DNA of 64,000 bases from assembly GCA_946539765.1 (NCBI GenBank), contig CAMNHO010000010.1, positions 1 through 64,000 on the forward strand, given 5' to 3'. The DNA is from UBA4312 sp002394635 (GTDB lineage: Bacteria; Bacillota_I; Bacilli_A; Erysipelotrichales; Erysipelotrichaceae). The notes beneath the pieces were generated by a model that saw only the letters and a program-made list of their open reading frames with translations, did no database searches and was not told the origin of the DNA. Shown one piece after another: positions 8,604 to 17,564 of this stretch. The first letter of the stretch is position 1; each line of letters starts with the position of its first letter. A program made the translations under genes and the position numbers.

Positions 8604-9109
8604 TTATATTTTGTAAAGACTTTTTCCATGACATGATACACCGGTTTATACAACAAAATCATAATCAGAAAGTTAGCGATCCCATGTGCGATATCGTAAG
8701 GAATACCGGCAATCCACCATGTGAACATCGTAATCGGACCCCCGATCAATAAGTAAGGAATAGAACATAAAGCCCCAAAGCACAGACCAAAGCCGGCTGA
8801 AAGAAACGTATAAGCCCATATAGAATCATATTTTCTGACAAGCATAGTCAAAGCGACCAAAAGAGGCCACATGTATATATACATAAAATTCCAGATTCCC
8901 ATGCCCCATAGGATTATTTCAAGAAACGCAAAACCAAGAGCAGCCAGGATCGTTTTCCAGCCATAGAAGATGGTAAAAAGAATCAGAAAGAACGAAACCA
9001 GCTCTACGCCTGGAATGCTGGACAACGTCCATTTAACAGCTTCCAGAATGGCTGTCATACACCCGATCGAGACAATATCGCGGGCTGTAAACTTACTGGT
9101 AGGTTTCAT
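8591..9109 (-). CDS. ECF transporter substrate-binding (S) component
   Basis: A 172-residue integral membrane protein with about five to six helices, opening FTARDIVSIGCMTAILEAVKW, typical of energy-coupling-factor S components that hand vitamins to a shared ATPase module encoded elsewhere. The ATG at 9109 is chosen because the homologous region starts at KFTARD, and it overlaps the DUF4430 gene by 17 nt; no clear SD is visible, so translational coupling is likely. Its partner carries a transcobalamin-like domain and the convergent operon is B12-dependent methionine synthesis, so cobalamin or a corrinoid is the favoured substrate by context only. Confidence 0.8.
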   Translation of the reverse strand: MKPTSKFTARDIVSIGCMTAILEAVKWTLSSIPGVELVSFFLILFTIFYGWKTILAALGFAFLEIILWGMGIWNFMYIYMWPLLVALTMLVRKYDSIWAYTFLSAGFGLCFGALCSIPYLLIGGPITMFTWWIAGIPYDIAHGIANFLIMILLYKPVYHVMEKVFTKYKMQP

Positions 9110-9500
9110 AGGCCAGTTTGAAGGCATCACCATCGGTGACAGGCTGGGAATCCGCCCCATATTGGCCGTATTCATCGTTCACATAAATGGCCCAGTACGC
9201 TTTATCGCTATCCTTCGCCTGTGTACCATTGACAGAGGTGATCATAATACCATACTCTGTTTTATCCCCTTCAAAGGAAAAATCCTGTTGTTCCTGTAAT
9301 TCCTCCATTGCCTGGGATAAAAACTCTGCATCGGTACGGCTTTCATATTTTGTTGATTTTCCTTCTTTATCCACAACTTCCAACGTATACGCTTTATCTC
9401 CTTGTACAGATTGTGGTGTATTCATCTTGTAGATACCAAGGAAAACTGCAATTACTACAAGCAATGAAATGATACCGATCCATATTTTTCTATTCTTCAT
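9093..9500 (-). CDS. Membrane-anchored DUF4430 (transcobalamin-like) protein
   Basis: A 135-residue protein with one N-terminal helix (IWIGIISLLVVIAVFLGIY) that is not followed by a lipobox, then an exported beta-rich domain. The C-terminal stretch AYWAIYVNDEYGQYGADSQPVTDGDAFKLAYE matches, in order of short motifs, the DUF4430 fold shared with the C-terminal lobe of transcobalamin and intrinsic factor. Such proteins commonly accompany ECF S components and are thought to present corrinoid to them. GGAGGAGAAG gives a strong ribosome site, and TATAAT lies about 25 nt before the start. Confidence 0.8.
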   Translation of the reverse strand: MKNRKIWIGIISLLVVIAVFLGIYKMNTPQSVQGDKAYTLEVVDKEGKSTKYESRTDAEFLSQAMEELQEQQDFSFEGDKTEYGIMITSVNGTQAKDSDKAYWAIYVNDEYGQYGADSQPVTDGDAFKLAYETYQ

Positions 9501-9593
9501 CCTCTTCTCCTCCTATTTCAATTATACAAAAAGTTCCTTGTATTTCGTTATCGTTCTTCTTCTATCTACTTATAAATTCTATCAATAACAAAA

Positions 9594-9612
9594 AAAGAGG
9601 CATTGCCTCTTT
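9594..9612 (-). terminator. lysS terminator
   Basis: AAAGAGGC, loop AAT, GCCTCTTT then further T on the minus strand; overlaps the lysS stop codon. Confidence 0.8.
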
Positions 9613-11098
9613 ATCTGTTTTTCATGTGTGGGAATAACAATACTTCACGAATGGTTCTCTGGTCTGTCAATAACATCACAAAGCGGTCGATACCTAATCC
9701 GACACCACCAGTCGGAGGCATACCATACTCCAGAGCTTCTACATAGTCTGTATCCATCTCGTTGGCTTCGTCATCTCCCAGTTCACGAAGCTCCAGCTGT
9801 TTTTCAAACCGTTCTCTTTGATCGATCGGATCATTCAGTTCGGTAAACGCATTGGCGTATTCATGACCACAGATGAATAATTCATAACGATCCGTAAAAC
9901 GAGGATCCTGCTTGTTCTTTTTAGCCAGCGGACTGATCTCGATCGGATATTCATAAACAAAGGTCGGCTGTACGATATTCTCTTCGACATACTTATCAAA
10001 GAATAAAGAGATAATATGTCCCACAGAGTTATGGATCTTCTCTACTTCAATACCATGCTGCTCGGCTAACGCTTTGGCTTCTTCGTATGTCATTTCCTGT
10101 TTAAAGTCAATACCAGTTGCTTCTTTGACGGCTTCACACATGGAAATGCGCTTAAACGGTGCTTTCAGGGAGATTTCCTGTCCTTGGTATGTGATTTCCG
10201 TTGTCCCTAAAACTTTATTGGCCACATGATCGAATAAGCCTTCGATCAAATCCATCATTCCATCCAGATCACTGTAAGCCACATACGCTTCCACTGTCGT
10301 GAATTCCGGATTGTGCGTAGCGTCCATTCCTTCATTACGGAACAAACGACCGATTTCATAAACACCTTCCAGTCCTCCGACGATCAAACGCTTTAAAGGC
10401 AGTTCTGTGGCGATCCGCAGATAAAACGGCATATCCAGTGTATTGTGATGTGTGATGAACGGACGAGCAGCAGCTCCTCCTAAGATTGGCTGCAATACCG
10501 GTGTTTCCACCTCCATCAATCCCTGGCCGTCCAAGTATTCCTGAATGGCACGGATGATACGTGGTCTTGTCACCGCAATCTTCTTTGCTTCCGGATTCAT
10601 GATCAAATCGACATAACGACGGCGGAAACGTTCTTCGGTATCCTGCAGTCCGTGAAATTTTTCTGGCAGCGGACGCAACGATTTAGACAGATGAGTATAG
10701 TTAGCAGCGCGAACAGACAGCTGCCCATGATCAGTTTTCATCACCGTTCCTTCGATTCCTACGATATCTCCGATATCATTTTTCTTGAAGATTTCGTATT
10801 GTTCATCTCCGATGGCATCTTTACGAACATAGATCTGAATGTCTCCGGTGACATCCTGAATATTCATGAAACCGGCTTTTCCTTGACGGCGTTTACGCAT
10901 AATGCGTCCAGCGATCTTAACGGTTACATTTTTCTCTGCCAGTTCTTCTTTTGTGAATCCATCGTATTGTTCAATGATCTGCCCGCATCGTGCATCTCTT
11001 TCATAACGGGAACCAAATGGATCGATCCCCATATCGATGAGATCCTGCATCTTCTTGCGACGTACTTTTTCCTGCTCAGTTAGTTTTACTTGTGCCAT
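9611..11098 (-). CDS. lysS: Lysyl-tRNA synthetase, class II
   Basis: A 495-residue class II synthetase that charges tRNA-Lys. N-terminal OB-fold anticodon-binding domain (about 55-150; VKIAGRIMRKRRQGKAGF), then the catalytic core with motif 1 around RRRYVDLI...RPRIIRAI, motif 2 FRNEGMDATHNPEF and motif 3 GVGLGIDRFVML, all intact. Length is normal. A GAGGAG site precedes the ATG by 5-6 nt. It sits directly behind a T-box leader and its own promoter, so expression rises when uncharged tRNA-Lys accumulates. Confidence 0.97.
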   Translation of the reverse strand: MAQVKLTEQEKVRRKKMQDLIDMGIDPFGSRYERDARCGQIIEQYDGFTKEELAEKNVTVKIAGRIMRKRRQGKAGFMNIQDVTGDIQIYVRKDAIGDEQYEIFKKNDIGDIVGIEGTVMKTDHGQLSVRAANYTHLSKSLRPLPEKFHGLQDTEERFRRRYVDLIMNPEAKKIAVTRPRIIRAIQEYLDGQGLMEVETPVLQPILGGAAARPFITHHNTLDMPFYLRIATELPLKRLIVGGLEGVYEIGRLFRNEGMDATHNPEFTTVEAYVAYSDLDGMMDLIEGLFDHVANKVLGTTEITYQGQEISLKAPFKRISMCEAVKEATGIDFKQEMTYEEAKALAEQHGIEVEKIHNSVGHIISLFFDKYVEENIVQPTFVYEYPIEISPLAKKNKQDPRFTDRYELFICGHEYANAFTELNDPIDQRERFEKQLELRELGDDEANEMDTDYVEALEYGMPPTGGVGLGIDRFVMLLTDQRTIREVLLFPHMKNR

Positions 11099-11118
11099 TT
11101 TTTTCTCCTCTTTTTTTC

Positions 11119-11153
11119 AAAAAAAAGGCATTCCTCCCAAGGGACGAAATGCC
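11119..11153 (-). terminator. T-box attenuator terminator
   Basis: GGCATT...AATGCC with the CCCTTGGGAGG interior, followed by eight T. It competes with the antiterminator formed by the T-box bases just upstream. Confidence 0.85.
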
Positions 11154-11325
11154 GTGTTACCACCCTAATTCGCTCATATTTCTATGAACCTCGTTCGTTC
11201 TTTAATGCAGAACATACATACAGCTCCAAGTTTTTATTCCCATTCGATCCGTGCTTTTTTCCACCAGCCAAAAGCTCTCTTTGTTGTCACTCCAATGGTA
11301 CTCGTCCTCTTCATTGCCTTAACAA
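11119..11325 (-). ncRNA. T-box riboswitch controlling lysS
   Basis: The minus-strand leader holds the T-box core AGGGTGGTAACACGG (about 11152-11166), the paired terminator described separately, and upstream Stem I features GAAGAGGACGAGTA, AGAGAGC and GGTGGAAAAAAGC. Before the 3' side of Stem I (CTTGGAGCT) the sequence reads ATAAAAAC, offering AAA as the specifier codon, which fits a lysine synthetase. The whole element runs from the predicted start near 11325 to the terminator, about 205 nt. Confidence 0.9.
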
Positions 11326-11330
11326 AACTT

Positions 11331-11359
11331 ATCCTACAAAACGATTGCCGATTTGTCAA
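11331..11359 (-). promoter_or_regulatory. lysS promoter
   Basis: Perfect TTGACA (11354-11359), 17 bp, TAGGAT (11331-11336) on the minus strand. The -35 box lies 8 bp past the stop of the upstream lipoprotein gene. Confidence 0.85.
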
Positions 11360-11366
11360 TGAATTT

Positions 11367-13091
11367 TCAATTTTCTGACATGCACGTATGGATCCATTCA
11401 ATAAAATTAGAAGTGGCATCCGCTGTCTGTTCAGCCTGGGTGTGTCCCTGGCCCCAGATGGTCGCAAAATCTACATCCTTTACTTCGTCATAGTTTTCCA
11501 ATGCCAAAGCTAGGTTGAGCTCTGTAGTCAAAGAAGTATCTCCTTGCTCGATACCGGTACGGATCCTCCAGTATTTGGCTACAGTACTGGTTTGGTACCC
11601 TTGGCTGGAAGCGGACAGATAATAAAGCGGAGAATACATATTGACCCGGGTCTGAACATCGTTACCAGCCCAGTCGGTCTGGGCCAGATCGTCTTTATAA
11701 TCCTGGGCATACTCGTTATCAAGCTCAGATAAAACAGAAGCCAGTGTTTCATCAAAATGACCACCGGATCCATCCACTGCGAACAACTGGTTTTCCCCCT
11801 GTCCTTCGTCCAGCTGATCAAAGGCACCTAAGGATTTGGACGCTTGCTTACAATGGGATACGAAGTCCTCTACCGATGAAATGGATGCTGTGTTGGTTTT
11901 TTCATCATAGGTGATCCACTGTCCATTGGCATTGAGAGAATTGATATAATCCTGTGCACTCTCATACGTTGTCGATTCTTGCTGTGTGTCTTGGGTTTCT
12001 GATCTTTGAATGCCATCCATCGCTTGTGCATCATTTGTCGAAGGCATCGGGCCAGATGGTTGTTGTCCCTCCGGCATTTGTCCAGGCATGGCTCCCATGG
12101 TCTGCGCAGCTTCCGTATACGGGAACTGCGTATTGGCCAGGAATTCATTGAGAGAGGTTTCAATGGCTTCTTTGACATAGTCATAATACGAACCGCTGAT
12201 CCCGTCCTCATTCAAAGTCAATACATTTCCATCTTCATCTTTAAACTGGTAGGCATTGATACTATCGATATAAGATTGAGCCAACGCATCACTGATTGCC
12301 TGTAGATCCTCACTGAGATCACTGCGGGTCGATCCCATCATCCATTCATACGCGGCATCGGCTGTGTCCAAGCTGGTAATCGGGCACCAGTCCATTGACC
12401 CATAAACAGCATCACTAACCCCCTGTACAGCACCGATATCTTCTAAATAGGTATCGTACAATTCACTGTCCCCGCTAGCGGCCACCACAGCCGATTGGGC
12501 ACCACCACCGCTCATACCAAACACAAAGATCTTCTCACTATCTCCAGCTAGGGTCTGATCACTATAACGCAAATAACGGATAGCTGCTTTCAGATCGGTT
12601 ACACCCGCCGGTGCTCCGGACTCCCTGCCTCTGCAGCCGGCATGAACATAGACCATGCCTTGATCCGTGTATTCACTGACATCCGTATAGTCCGTCAGGG
12701 CTGCCTGGGCACTATAACCCGGCGTATTGATCGGCATCACGATTGGTGCTGATGTCGCTGTATATCCATGGATGGAAGCTTCTTCATTCAATGTGCATGT
12801 ATAGGTGCCATCGCCGTTATCCTGTGCTTTCATATAATCCCCCGGCACAAAGACAGCTAAGGTTTCTACCTCTTCATCGGCCGGATCTGAACAATAGGCA
12901 ATACCGATCTGATAATAAACATTGTCTTCTTCGTTATACTGCCATTTTGCCATGTCGATCTGTTCCAAACTGGTAACAACCGTCTGCGCTTGTGATGTCT
13001 GTTTTTCTGCTGTATTCAATGTTGTCGGCTGGGTGCATCCACTACAGATCAACAAAGCAGCCAACCCTAATTTCATTCCTACATAATTCAT
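11367..13091 (-). CDS. Exported alpha/beta-hydrolase lipoprotein, tannase-like esterase
   Basis: A 574-residue lipoprotein (MNYVGMKLGLAALLICSGC, Cys19). After a short linker it carries an alpha/beta-hydrolase: oxyanion region VYVHAGCRGRESG, nucleophile elbow FGMSGGGAQS with the catalytic Ser, and a C-terminal WGQGHTQAEQ supplying the His; an Asp just before it (DVDFATI) or earlier completes the triad. The large insertion between elbow and His contains a Met/Pro/Gln-rich stretch (AMPGQMPEGQQPSGPMPS) that looks disordered. The arrangement resembles bacterial tannase/feruloyl-esterase type enzymes, so hydrolysis of plant phenolic esters at the cell surface is plausible. AAAGGAG precedes the ATG by 9 nt. 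Confidence 0.8.
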   Translation of the reverse strand: MNYVGMKLGLAALLICSGCTQPTTLNTAEKQTSQAQTVVTSLEQIDMAKWQYNEEDNVYYQIGIAYCSDPADEEVETLAVFVPGDYMKAQDNGDGTYTCTLNEEASIHGYTATSAPIVMPINTPGYSAQAALTDYTDVSEYTDQGMVYVHAGCRGRESGAPAGVTDLKAAIRYLRYSDQTLAGDSEKIFVFGMSGGGAQSAVVAASGDSELYDTYLEDIGAVQGVSDAVYGSMDWCPITSLDTADAAYEWMMGSTRSDLSEDLQAISDALAQSYIDSINAYQFKDEDGNVLTLNEDGISGSYYDYVKEAIETSLNEFLANTQFPYTEAAQTMGAMPGQMPEGQQPSGPMPSTNDAQAMDGIQRSETQDTQQESTTYESAQDYINSLNANGQWITYDEKTNTASISSVEDFVSHCKQASKSLGAFDQLDEGQGENQLFAVDGSGGHFDETLASVLSELDNEYAQDYKDDLAQTDWAGNDVQTRVNMYSPLYYLSASSQGYQTSTVAKYWRIRTGIEQGDTSLTTELNLALALENYDEVKDVDFATIWGQGHTQAEQTADATSNFIEWIHTCMSEN

Positions 13092-13139
13092 AATGATGTT
13101 CTCCTTTATTGTCTATACCATAAAGAAGAAAACTTAAAA

Positions 13140-14789
13140 TTAGTTTAAATCGTCGTTTTTTATTAGAATGACCGCTTCTAATGGCTGCAGATACCCTGTT
13201 TGATGATGTTCATACGTATCAAAAAGGGTCTTTTTTCCTAAGCTCCATGAAAGTGGATAAGATATTTCCTGCTCGCTCCAGTTCAAAAGGATCACCGCTT
13301 CTGTCTGTTTATTTTTTCGAGTATACGCAAACAGATTCGGATCCTTACAAGCTAACAATGTAAAGGAACCATTGATCAATACTGGATATTTTTGCCGCAA
13401 TTGTGCCAGTTGAACATACGTATGAAAAACCGACTGCCGATCTTGTCTTTGGTTCCGTACATTCTGATTTCGATAGTTTGGAAATACCGGCAGCCATGGT
13501 TGTCCGTCCGTAAAACCACCTGCCCATGTATCATCCCATGGCATAGGCAGACGCACATTGTCTCTGGAATACCGGTGGACCCCTTTCAAGGCTTGTTTTT
13601 CTGTAGCTCCCTGGTGGACTGAATGCGCATACTGCGCTTTGGAAAGCACATCATTGTAGTGATCAATGGACGGCCAGGCAACATTGGTCAATCCCAGTTC
13701 TTGTCCCTGGTACACAAAGGGTGTCCCTCGTAATGTATATAATAAAACGGCCAGTAGACGCGCTGCTTCTTTCGTATTCTTAACTTCCGGAAAATAATGA
13801 CTGACTGCTCTAGGTTTGTCATGGTTTTCAAAATACAAAGAAAGCCATCCTTGTGTTTGGGTCATCTGCTGCGAAGCTGATAAAGCCTTTTTTAAATCCT
13901 GCAAGGTAAATGGATATGGTGCATCCCATCTTTCTTCATGGCAGAAATCCAGATCTATGTGACCAAATTCAAAGATCATATCAAAGACCCCTTCATTCCC
14001 GATCCAGTCGATCATCTGATCTGGTTCAATGCCGGCTGCTTCGCCAATGGTCACCAAATCCGTATTTTCTGTGACCTTCGTTTTAAATTCATGCAGAAAA
14101 TCCAGGATACCGGGTGTATTAGCTGTCATAGTATGAATGCTGACCAGGCCATCCAGACCATCCGGTGTGCCGTTGGTATAGACAGGCTTTTTTATATATG
14201 TGACGGCATCCATCCGAAAACCGCCAACTCCCTGTTCTTTCCAAAATCCGGCCACTTCACACAAGGCTTGTCTGACTTGCGGATTCTCCCAGTTCAGATC
14301 CGGCTGCTGTTTGGCAAACGTATGTAGATAATACTGATCTCGTTCCGGACAATACGTCCAGGCAGAGCCCCCAAACAACGAACGCCAGTTGGTGATCTGT
14401 TCTTTATCTTTCCAGATATACCAGTCACTTTTTGGGTTGGTTCTATCTTTTTTTGATTCTATAAACCATGGATGTTGATCAGAGGTATGATTGAAGACCA
14501 GATCTACAATGATGCGGATATCCCTCTTTTTTCCTTCTTCGATCAGTTCTTTCATATCTTCCATGGTTCCATAATCTGGATGGATATCCGTATAATCCGA
14601 TACATCATACCCGTTATCCACCATTGGAGATGGAAAGACCGGCGTAAGCCAAAGAGCTTTGATCCCTAGTTTTTTTAAATCATCCAGGTGTTGGATAACC
14701 CCTTGAATATCTCCGGTTCCACTGCCAGTGGTATCTTGAAAGCTTTTAGGATATATTTCATAGAAAATCGCTTGTTTCCACCATTCCAT
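13140..14789 (-). CDS. Alpha-glucosidase, GH13 (oligo-1,6-glucosidase type)
   Basis: A 549-residue cytosolic glycoside hydrolase family 13 enzyme that releases glucose from isomalto- or malto-oligosaccharides. Catalytic residues are visible: nucleophile Asp194 in GFRMDAVTY, acid/base Glu250 in TIGEAAG, transition-state Asp324 in FENHDKPR; the first conserved region is DLVFNHTSDQH. The start MEWWKQAIFYEIYPKSF is preceded by AAGGAAGGAA, whereas the frame upstream of it overlaps the methyltransferase gene. One base separates it from that gene, so the two share a transcript. EAAG replaces the EM(P/A) seen in many oligo-1,6-glucosidases, leaving the exact linkage preference open. Confidence 0.92.
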   Translation of the reverse strand: MEWWKQAIFYEIYPKSFQDTTGSGTGDIQGVIQHLDDLKKLGIKALWLTPVFPSPMVDNGYDVSDYTDIHPDYGTMEDMKELIEEGKKRDIRIIVDLVFNHTSDQHPWFIESKKDRTNPKSDWYIWKDKEQITNWRSLFGGSAWTYCPERDQYYLHTFAKQQPDLNWENPQVRQALCEVAGFWKEQGVGGFRMDAVTYIKKPVYTNGTPDGLDGLVSIHTMTANTPGILDFLHEFKTKVTENTDLVTIGEAAGIEPDQMIDWIGNEGVFDMIFEFGHIDLDFCHEERWDAPYPFTLQDLKKALSASQQMTQTQGWLSLYFENHDKPRAVSHYFPEVKNTKEAARLLAVLLYTLRGTPFVYQGQELGLTNVAWPSIDHYNDVLSKAQYAHSVHQGATEKQALKGVHRYSRDNVRLPMPWDDTWAGGFTDGQPWLPVFPNYRNQNVRNQRQDRQSVFHTYVQLAQLRQKYPVLINGSFTLLACKDPNLFAYTRKNKQTEAVILLNWSEQEISYPLSWSLGKKTLFDTYEHHQTGYLQPLEAVILIKNDDLN

Positions 14790-14790
14790 C

Positions 14791-15447
14791 TTACTTTTTC
14801 CTTCCTTGTACCATAACCAAAGATCCCCGAACTTCAAAATGAAGCATATCATAGCTGCGGTTCAGACGATTTTGAACAGACCGTACTGTTTCAAATGGAG
14901 GGGTAAACCATCCTTTATGAGCCAGAATGTGTTGCACGAGCCAATCCGTTCGTCGACTCTCGCCACGAACATAGAAACAAGCGGTAAACAGGCCCCCTGG
15001 TTTTAAAACCCGATAGATCTGCTGATACGCTTTCTCTTTATCTGGAAACGCATGAAATCCGTTCATACTGAGCACATGGTCAAAAGAAGCGGAAGGAAAC
15101 GGCAACTGACCAACATCTCCCTGGACACATTGGACATAGGGCATGGCGGCAAAACGTTCGATGGCCTGTGTCAGCATGTCTTCGCTGTAATCCAGACAAA
15201 CGATCTTTGCCTGGTCCATACGTTCATATTTCTTATAGGTAAAGACACCGGTTCCTGTCGGAACATCCAGAAGACGCCCTTTCATATCGTCATCGATCCA
15301 GCTTAACAGATCTTTCGCCAGCTGGTTATCGTCTACGGACTGCCAGAAGAATCGTATGTACCACCGGGATAAAAAGGAGCCTTGTGTCAGCACATCATCA
15401 TAAATGTTTTTTGACAAAGAATAGCTTCTTTTGATTTTATCTTTCAT
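14791..15447 (-). CDS. Class I SAM-dependent methyltransferase
   Basis: A 218-residue Rossmann-fold methyltransferase of the UbiE/COQ5-like type. Motif I is LLDVPTGTGVF, the acidic residue ending strand 2 is in VCLDYSEDML, and motif IV/post region reads SFDHVLSMNGFHAFPD followed by RVLKPGGLF. The proline-containing motif I departs from the usual G-x-G-x-G but retains GTG. The substrate cannot be named. It overlaps tsaC by 11 nt and is followed after one base by the alpha-glucosidase gene, so it is the middle gene of a three-gene unit. Confidence 0.85.
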   Translation of the reverse strand: MKDKIKRSYSLSKNIYDDVLTQGSFLSRWYIRFFWQSVDDNQLAKDLLSWIDDDMKGRLLDVPTGTGVFTYKKYERMDQAKIVCLDYSEDMLTQAIERFAAMPYVQCVQGDVGQLPFPSASFDHVLSMNGFHAFPDKEKAYQQIYRVLKPGGLFTACFYVRGESRRTDWLVQHILAHKGWFTPPFETVRSVQNRLNRSYDMLHFEVRGSLVMVQGRKK

Positions 15448-16042
15448 ATGCCACCTGCTTTAACTGTTCCAAGGAAACAGGTCCTTCTCGTAAGAGAACC
15501 AGTTCTTTCTGTGTACAATCTACGATCGTACTGGCTTGTAGCGCCTGACAAGTTCCTTGGACGATCCCATCGATATGGGGCAGTTGTTCCAAGGCATCTT
15601 CATAAGTGAGCGCGGTCGGTGCCCCGGATTGATTGGCACTGGTCACCAACAAAGGTGTATTCAGACGTCCAATGACCTGCAGGATAAAATCATCTTTGGG
15701 CATCCGGACAGCGACCGTTTTCATGCCATTGGTAAAAGCGGGGTCCAAGGTATCCGATACAGGCAAAACTAAGGTCAATGCCCCTGGTAAAAACGCCTGA
15801 CAGATCCGCAGGGTCCTGTCATCCAGCTTGGCAATTTGTTTCATCTGCTCCAGGTTGGAAACCATCATTGGGATCGGTTTGGTCTCCGGACGATGTTTGG
15901 CTTGTTTCAAATGATCCAGATCCTCTGTATCTCCATACAAAACCCCGACACCATATACGGTATCTGTCGGAAAGGCAATCACGTTATGATCTCGAAAAGC
16001 GGCAACCACTTCTTCAATCTGGTTGGTTTGATAGACTTTCAT
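15437..16042 (-). CDS. tsaC: L-threonylcarbamoyladenylate synthase
   Basis: A 201-residue YrdC/Sua5-domain enzyme making threonylcarbamoyl-AMP from Thr, bicarbonate and ATP for t6A37 in ANN-decoding tRNAs. Family marks are the N-terminal IAFPTDTVYGVG, KHRPETKPIPMMV, and LLVTSANQSGAPT. It is the short form without the C-terminal Sua5 domain. GGAGG precedes the ATG. Its partner enzymes TsaB, TsaD and TsaE are not in the window. It is divergent from mnmE, another tRNA-modification gene, with about 80 bp between them. Confidence 0.93.
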   Translation of the reverse strand: MKVYQTNQIEEVVAAFRDHNVIAFPTDTVYGVGVLYGDTEDLDHLKQAKHRPETKPIPMMVSNLEQMKQIAKLDDRTLRICQAFLPGALTLVLPVSDTLDPAFTNGMKTVAVRMPKDDFILQVIGRLNTPLLVTSANQSGAPTALTYEDALEQLPHIDGIVQGTCQALQASTIVDCTQKELVLLREGPVSLEQLKQVAYER

Positions 16043-16069
16043 GAGATTTCCTCCATTTTCTTCTCCTAT

Positions 16070-16099
16070 TTTACCCTAAATCCTTATTTATGTTAAAAT
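16070..16099 (+). promoter_or_regulatory. Candidate mnmE promoter
   Basis: TTTACC, 18 bp, TAAAAT. Weak match, but correctly placed 20 bp before the gene. Confidence 0.4.
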
Positions 16100-16121
16100 C
16101 TCTTTAGAAATGAGGGATATC

Positions 16122-17447
16122 ATGTTTGATTCAACGATTGCGGCCATCTCCACGGCTTTGCAGAAAGGTGCAATTTCCATCATCCGTGTCAGCGGACCGC
16201 AAGCCATTCCGATCGTACAATCGGTATTTTCCAGAGACATCACCCAGGTGCCGTCGCATACGATCCACTATGGTTTTATTCGCGATGAACACAGCGAGAT
16301 CGATGAGGTACTGGTTTCCGTATTCCGTGCCCCAAAGACTTATACAAGGGAAGATATTGTGGAAATCAACTGTCACGGCGGTCCTTTTATCACCCGCAAG
16401 ATCTTGACGCTGATCTTAGCCCATGGAGCCCAACTGGCCAGACCGGGTGAATTTACACAACGTGCTTTCTACCATGGTAGACTGGATCTTTCCCAAGCTG
16501 AAGCCGTTCAAGATATGATCGACGCTTCCAATGACACGGCCAGCCAGATGGCCTTACACGGAATTCGGGGAAGTGTACGAAAACTGTTAGAACCATTGAT
16601 TGAAGATATATTGAATATCATTGCCCAGATCGAAGTCAATATCGATTATCCCGAATACGAGGATATTGAACAGTTGACCACTAACCAGCTGATTCCTTTG
16701 GCCGACCGTTGGCTGAACCGGATAGATAATATCCTGGCAAGAGCGCAAAGCGGCCAGCTTGCCAAACGAGGTATCGATACCATTCTGGTAGGACGTCCCA
16801 ATGTCGGTAAAAGCTCTTTATTGAACGCGTTATTGGAAGAGGACAAAGCCATCGTCACCGATATCGCCGGTACCACAAGAGATCTGGTCGAAGGACAGAT
16901 CCATATCGGTCCGGCCCAGTTTAACTTAATCGATACAGCGGGTCTACGACAATCCGATAATAAAATCGAGCAGATCGGCATTGAAAAAACACAGGATAAA
17001 CTGAAAGAAGCCCAGCTGGTAATATTGATTTTTGATGGATCCCATCCTTTAACACAAGAAGATCGGCAGCTGCTGGAATTGACAAAAGATAAACAAAGAT
17101 TGATCGTTTTCAATAAAGAAGATCTGGGAAAAAGCGAGCAGGAGGGCATCTGGATCAGTGCCAAGAACAAGGAAATACAGCCATTGTTGGAGGCGATGAG
17201 GCAGCTCTATGAACAAGATGTCCTACAGGAAAAACCGCTCCTATCCAATGAACGACAGATTGGTTTGTTGATGCAGGCCCGCCAGGATATGATGCACGCC
17301 AGAGAAGCCATGGCAATGGGTGTGGAACCAGATTTAGTCGAAATCGATATTCAACAGGCACACGATCATCTCAAAGAAATACTTGGCGAAGTCTATCGGG
17401 ATGATTTACTGGATACCTTATTCTCTAAATTCTGTTTAGGAAAATAA
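16122..17447 (+). CDS. mnmE: tRNA modification GTPase MnmE
   Basis: A 441-residue GTPase that, with MnmG, installs the (carboxymethyl)aminomethyl group at U34 of tRNAs. The N-terminal folate-binding domain starts FDSTIAAISTALQKGAISIIRVSG; the inserted G domain has G1 GRPNVGKSS (about 223-231), G3 DTAGLR and G4 NKED; the C terminus ends FCLGK, with the essential Cys of the C-(I/L/V)-G-K motif. The ATG at 16122 is taken because GAGGG lies 6 nt before it and it matches the family start; an earlier in-frame ATG at 16110 overlaps that SD. Confidence 0.95.
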   Translation: MFDSTIAAISTALQKGAISIIRVSGPQAIPIVQSVFSRDITQVPSHTIHYGFIRDEHSEIDEVLVSVFRAPKTYTREDIVEINCHGGPFITRKILTLILAHGAQLARPGEFTQRAFYHGRLDLSQAEAVQDMIDASNDTASQMALHGIRGSVRKLLEPLIEDILNIIAQIEVNIDYPEYEDIEQLTTNQLIPLADRWLNRIDNILARAQSGQLAKRGIDTILVGRPNVGKSSLLNALLEEDKAIVTDIAGTTRDLVEGQIHIGPAQFNLIDTAGLRQSDNKIEQIGIEKTQDKLKEAQLVILIFDGSHPLTQEDRQLLELTKDKQRLIVFNKEDLGKSEQEGIWISAKNKEIQPLLEAMRQLYEQDVLQEKPLLSNERQIGLLMQARQDMMHAREAMAMGVEPDLVEIDIQQAHDHLKEILGEVYRDDLLDTLFSKFCLGK

Positions 17448-17508
17448 GAATTCTATCGGCTTCGATCCAATCGAAAGTTCAATTGTCGCATTAAAAACAC
17501 ATAGATAA

Positions 17509-17561
17509 AACAGCCAAGATCAAAAGGTTATCCTACATACAATCCTTTGATCTTGGCTGTT
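17509..17561 (-). terminator. Long inverted repeat after the AlaX gene
   Basis: AACAGCCAAGATCAAAAGG and CCTTTGATCTTGGCTGTT arms (one base bulge) around a 16-nt loop, followed on the minus strand by TTTT. It sits between the convergent mnmE and AlaX genes and may serve both. Confidence 0.7.
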
Positions 17562-17564
17562 CTC

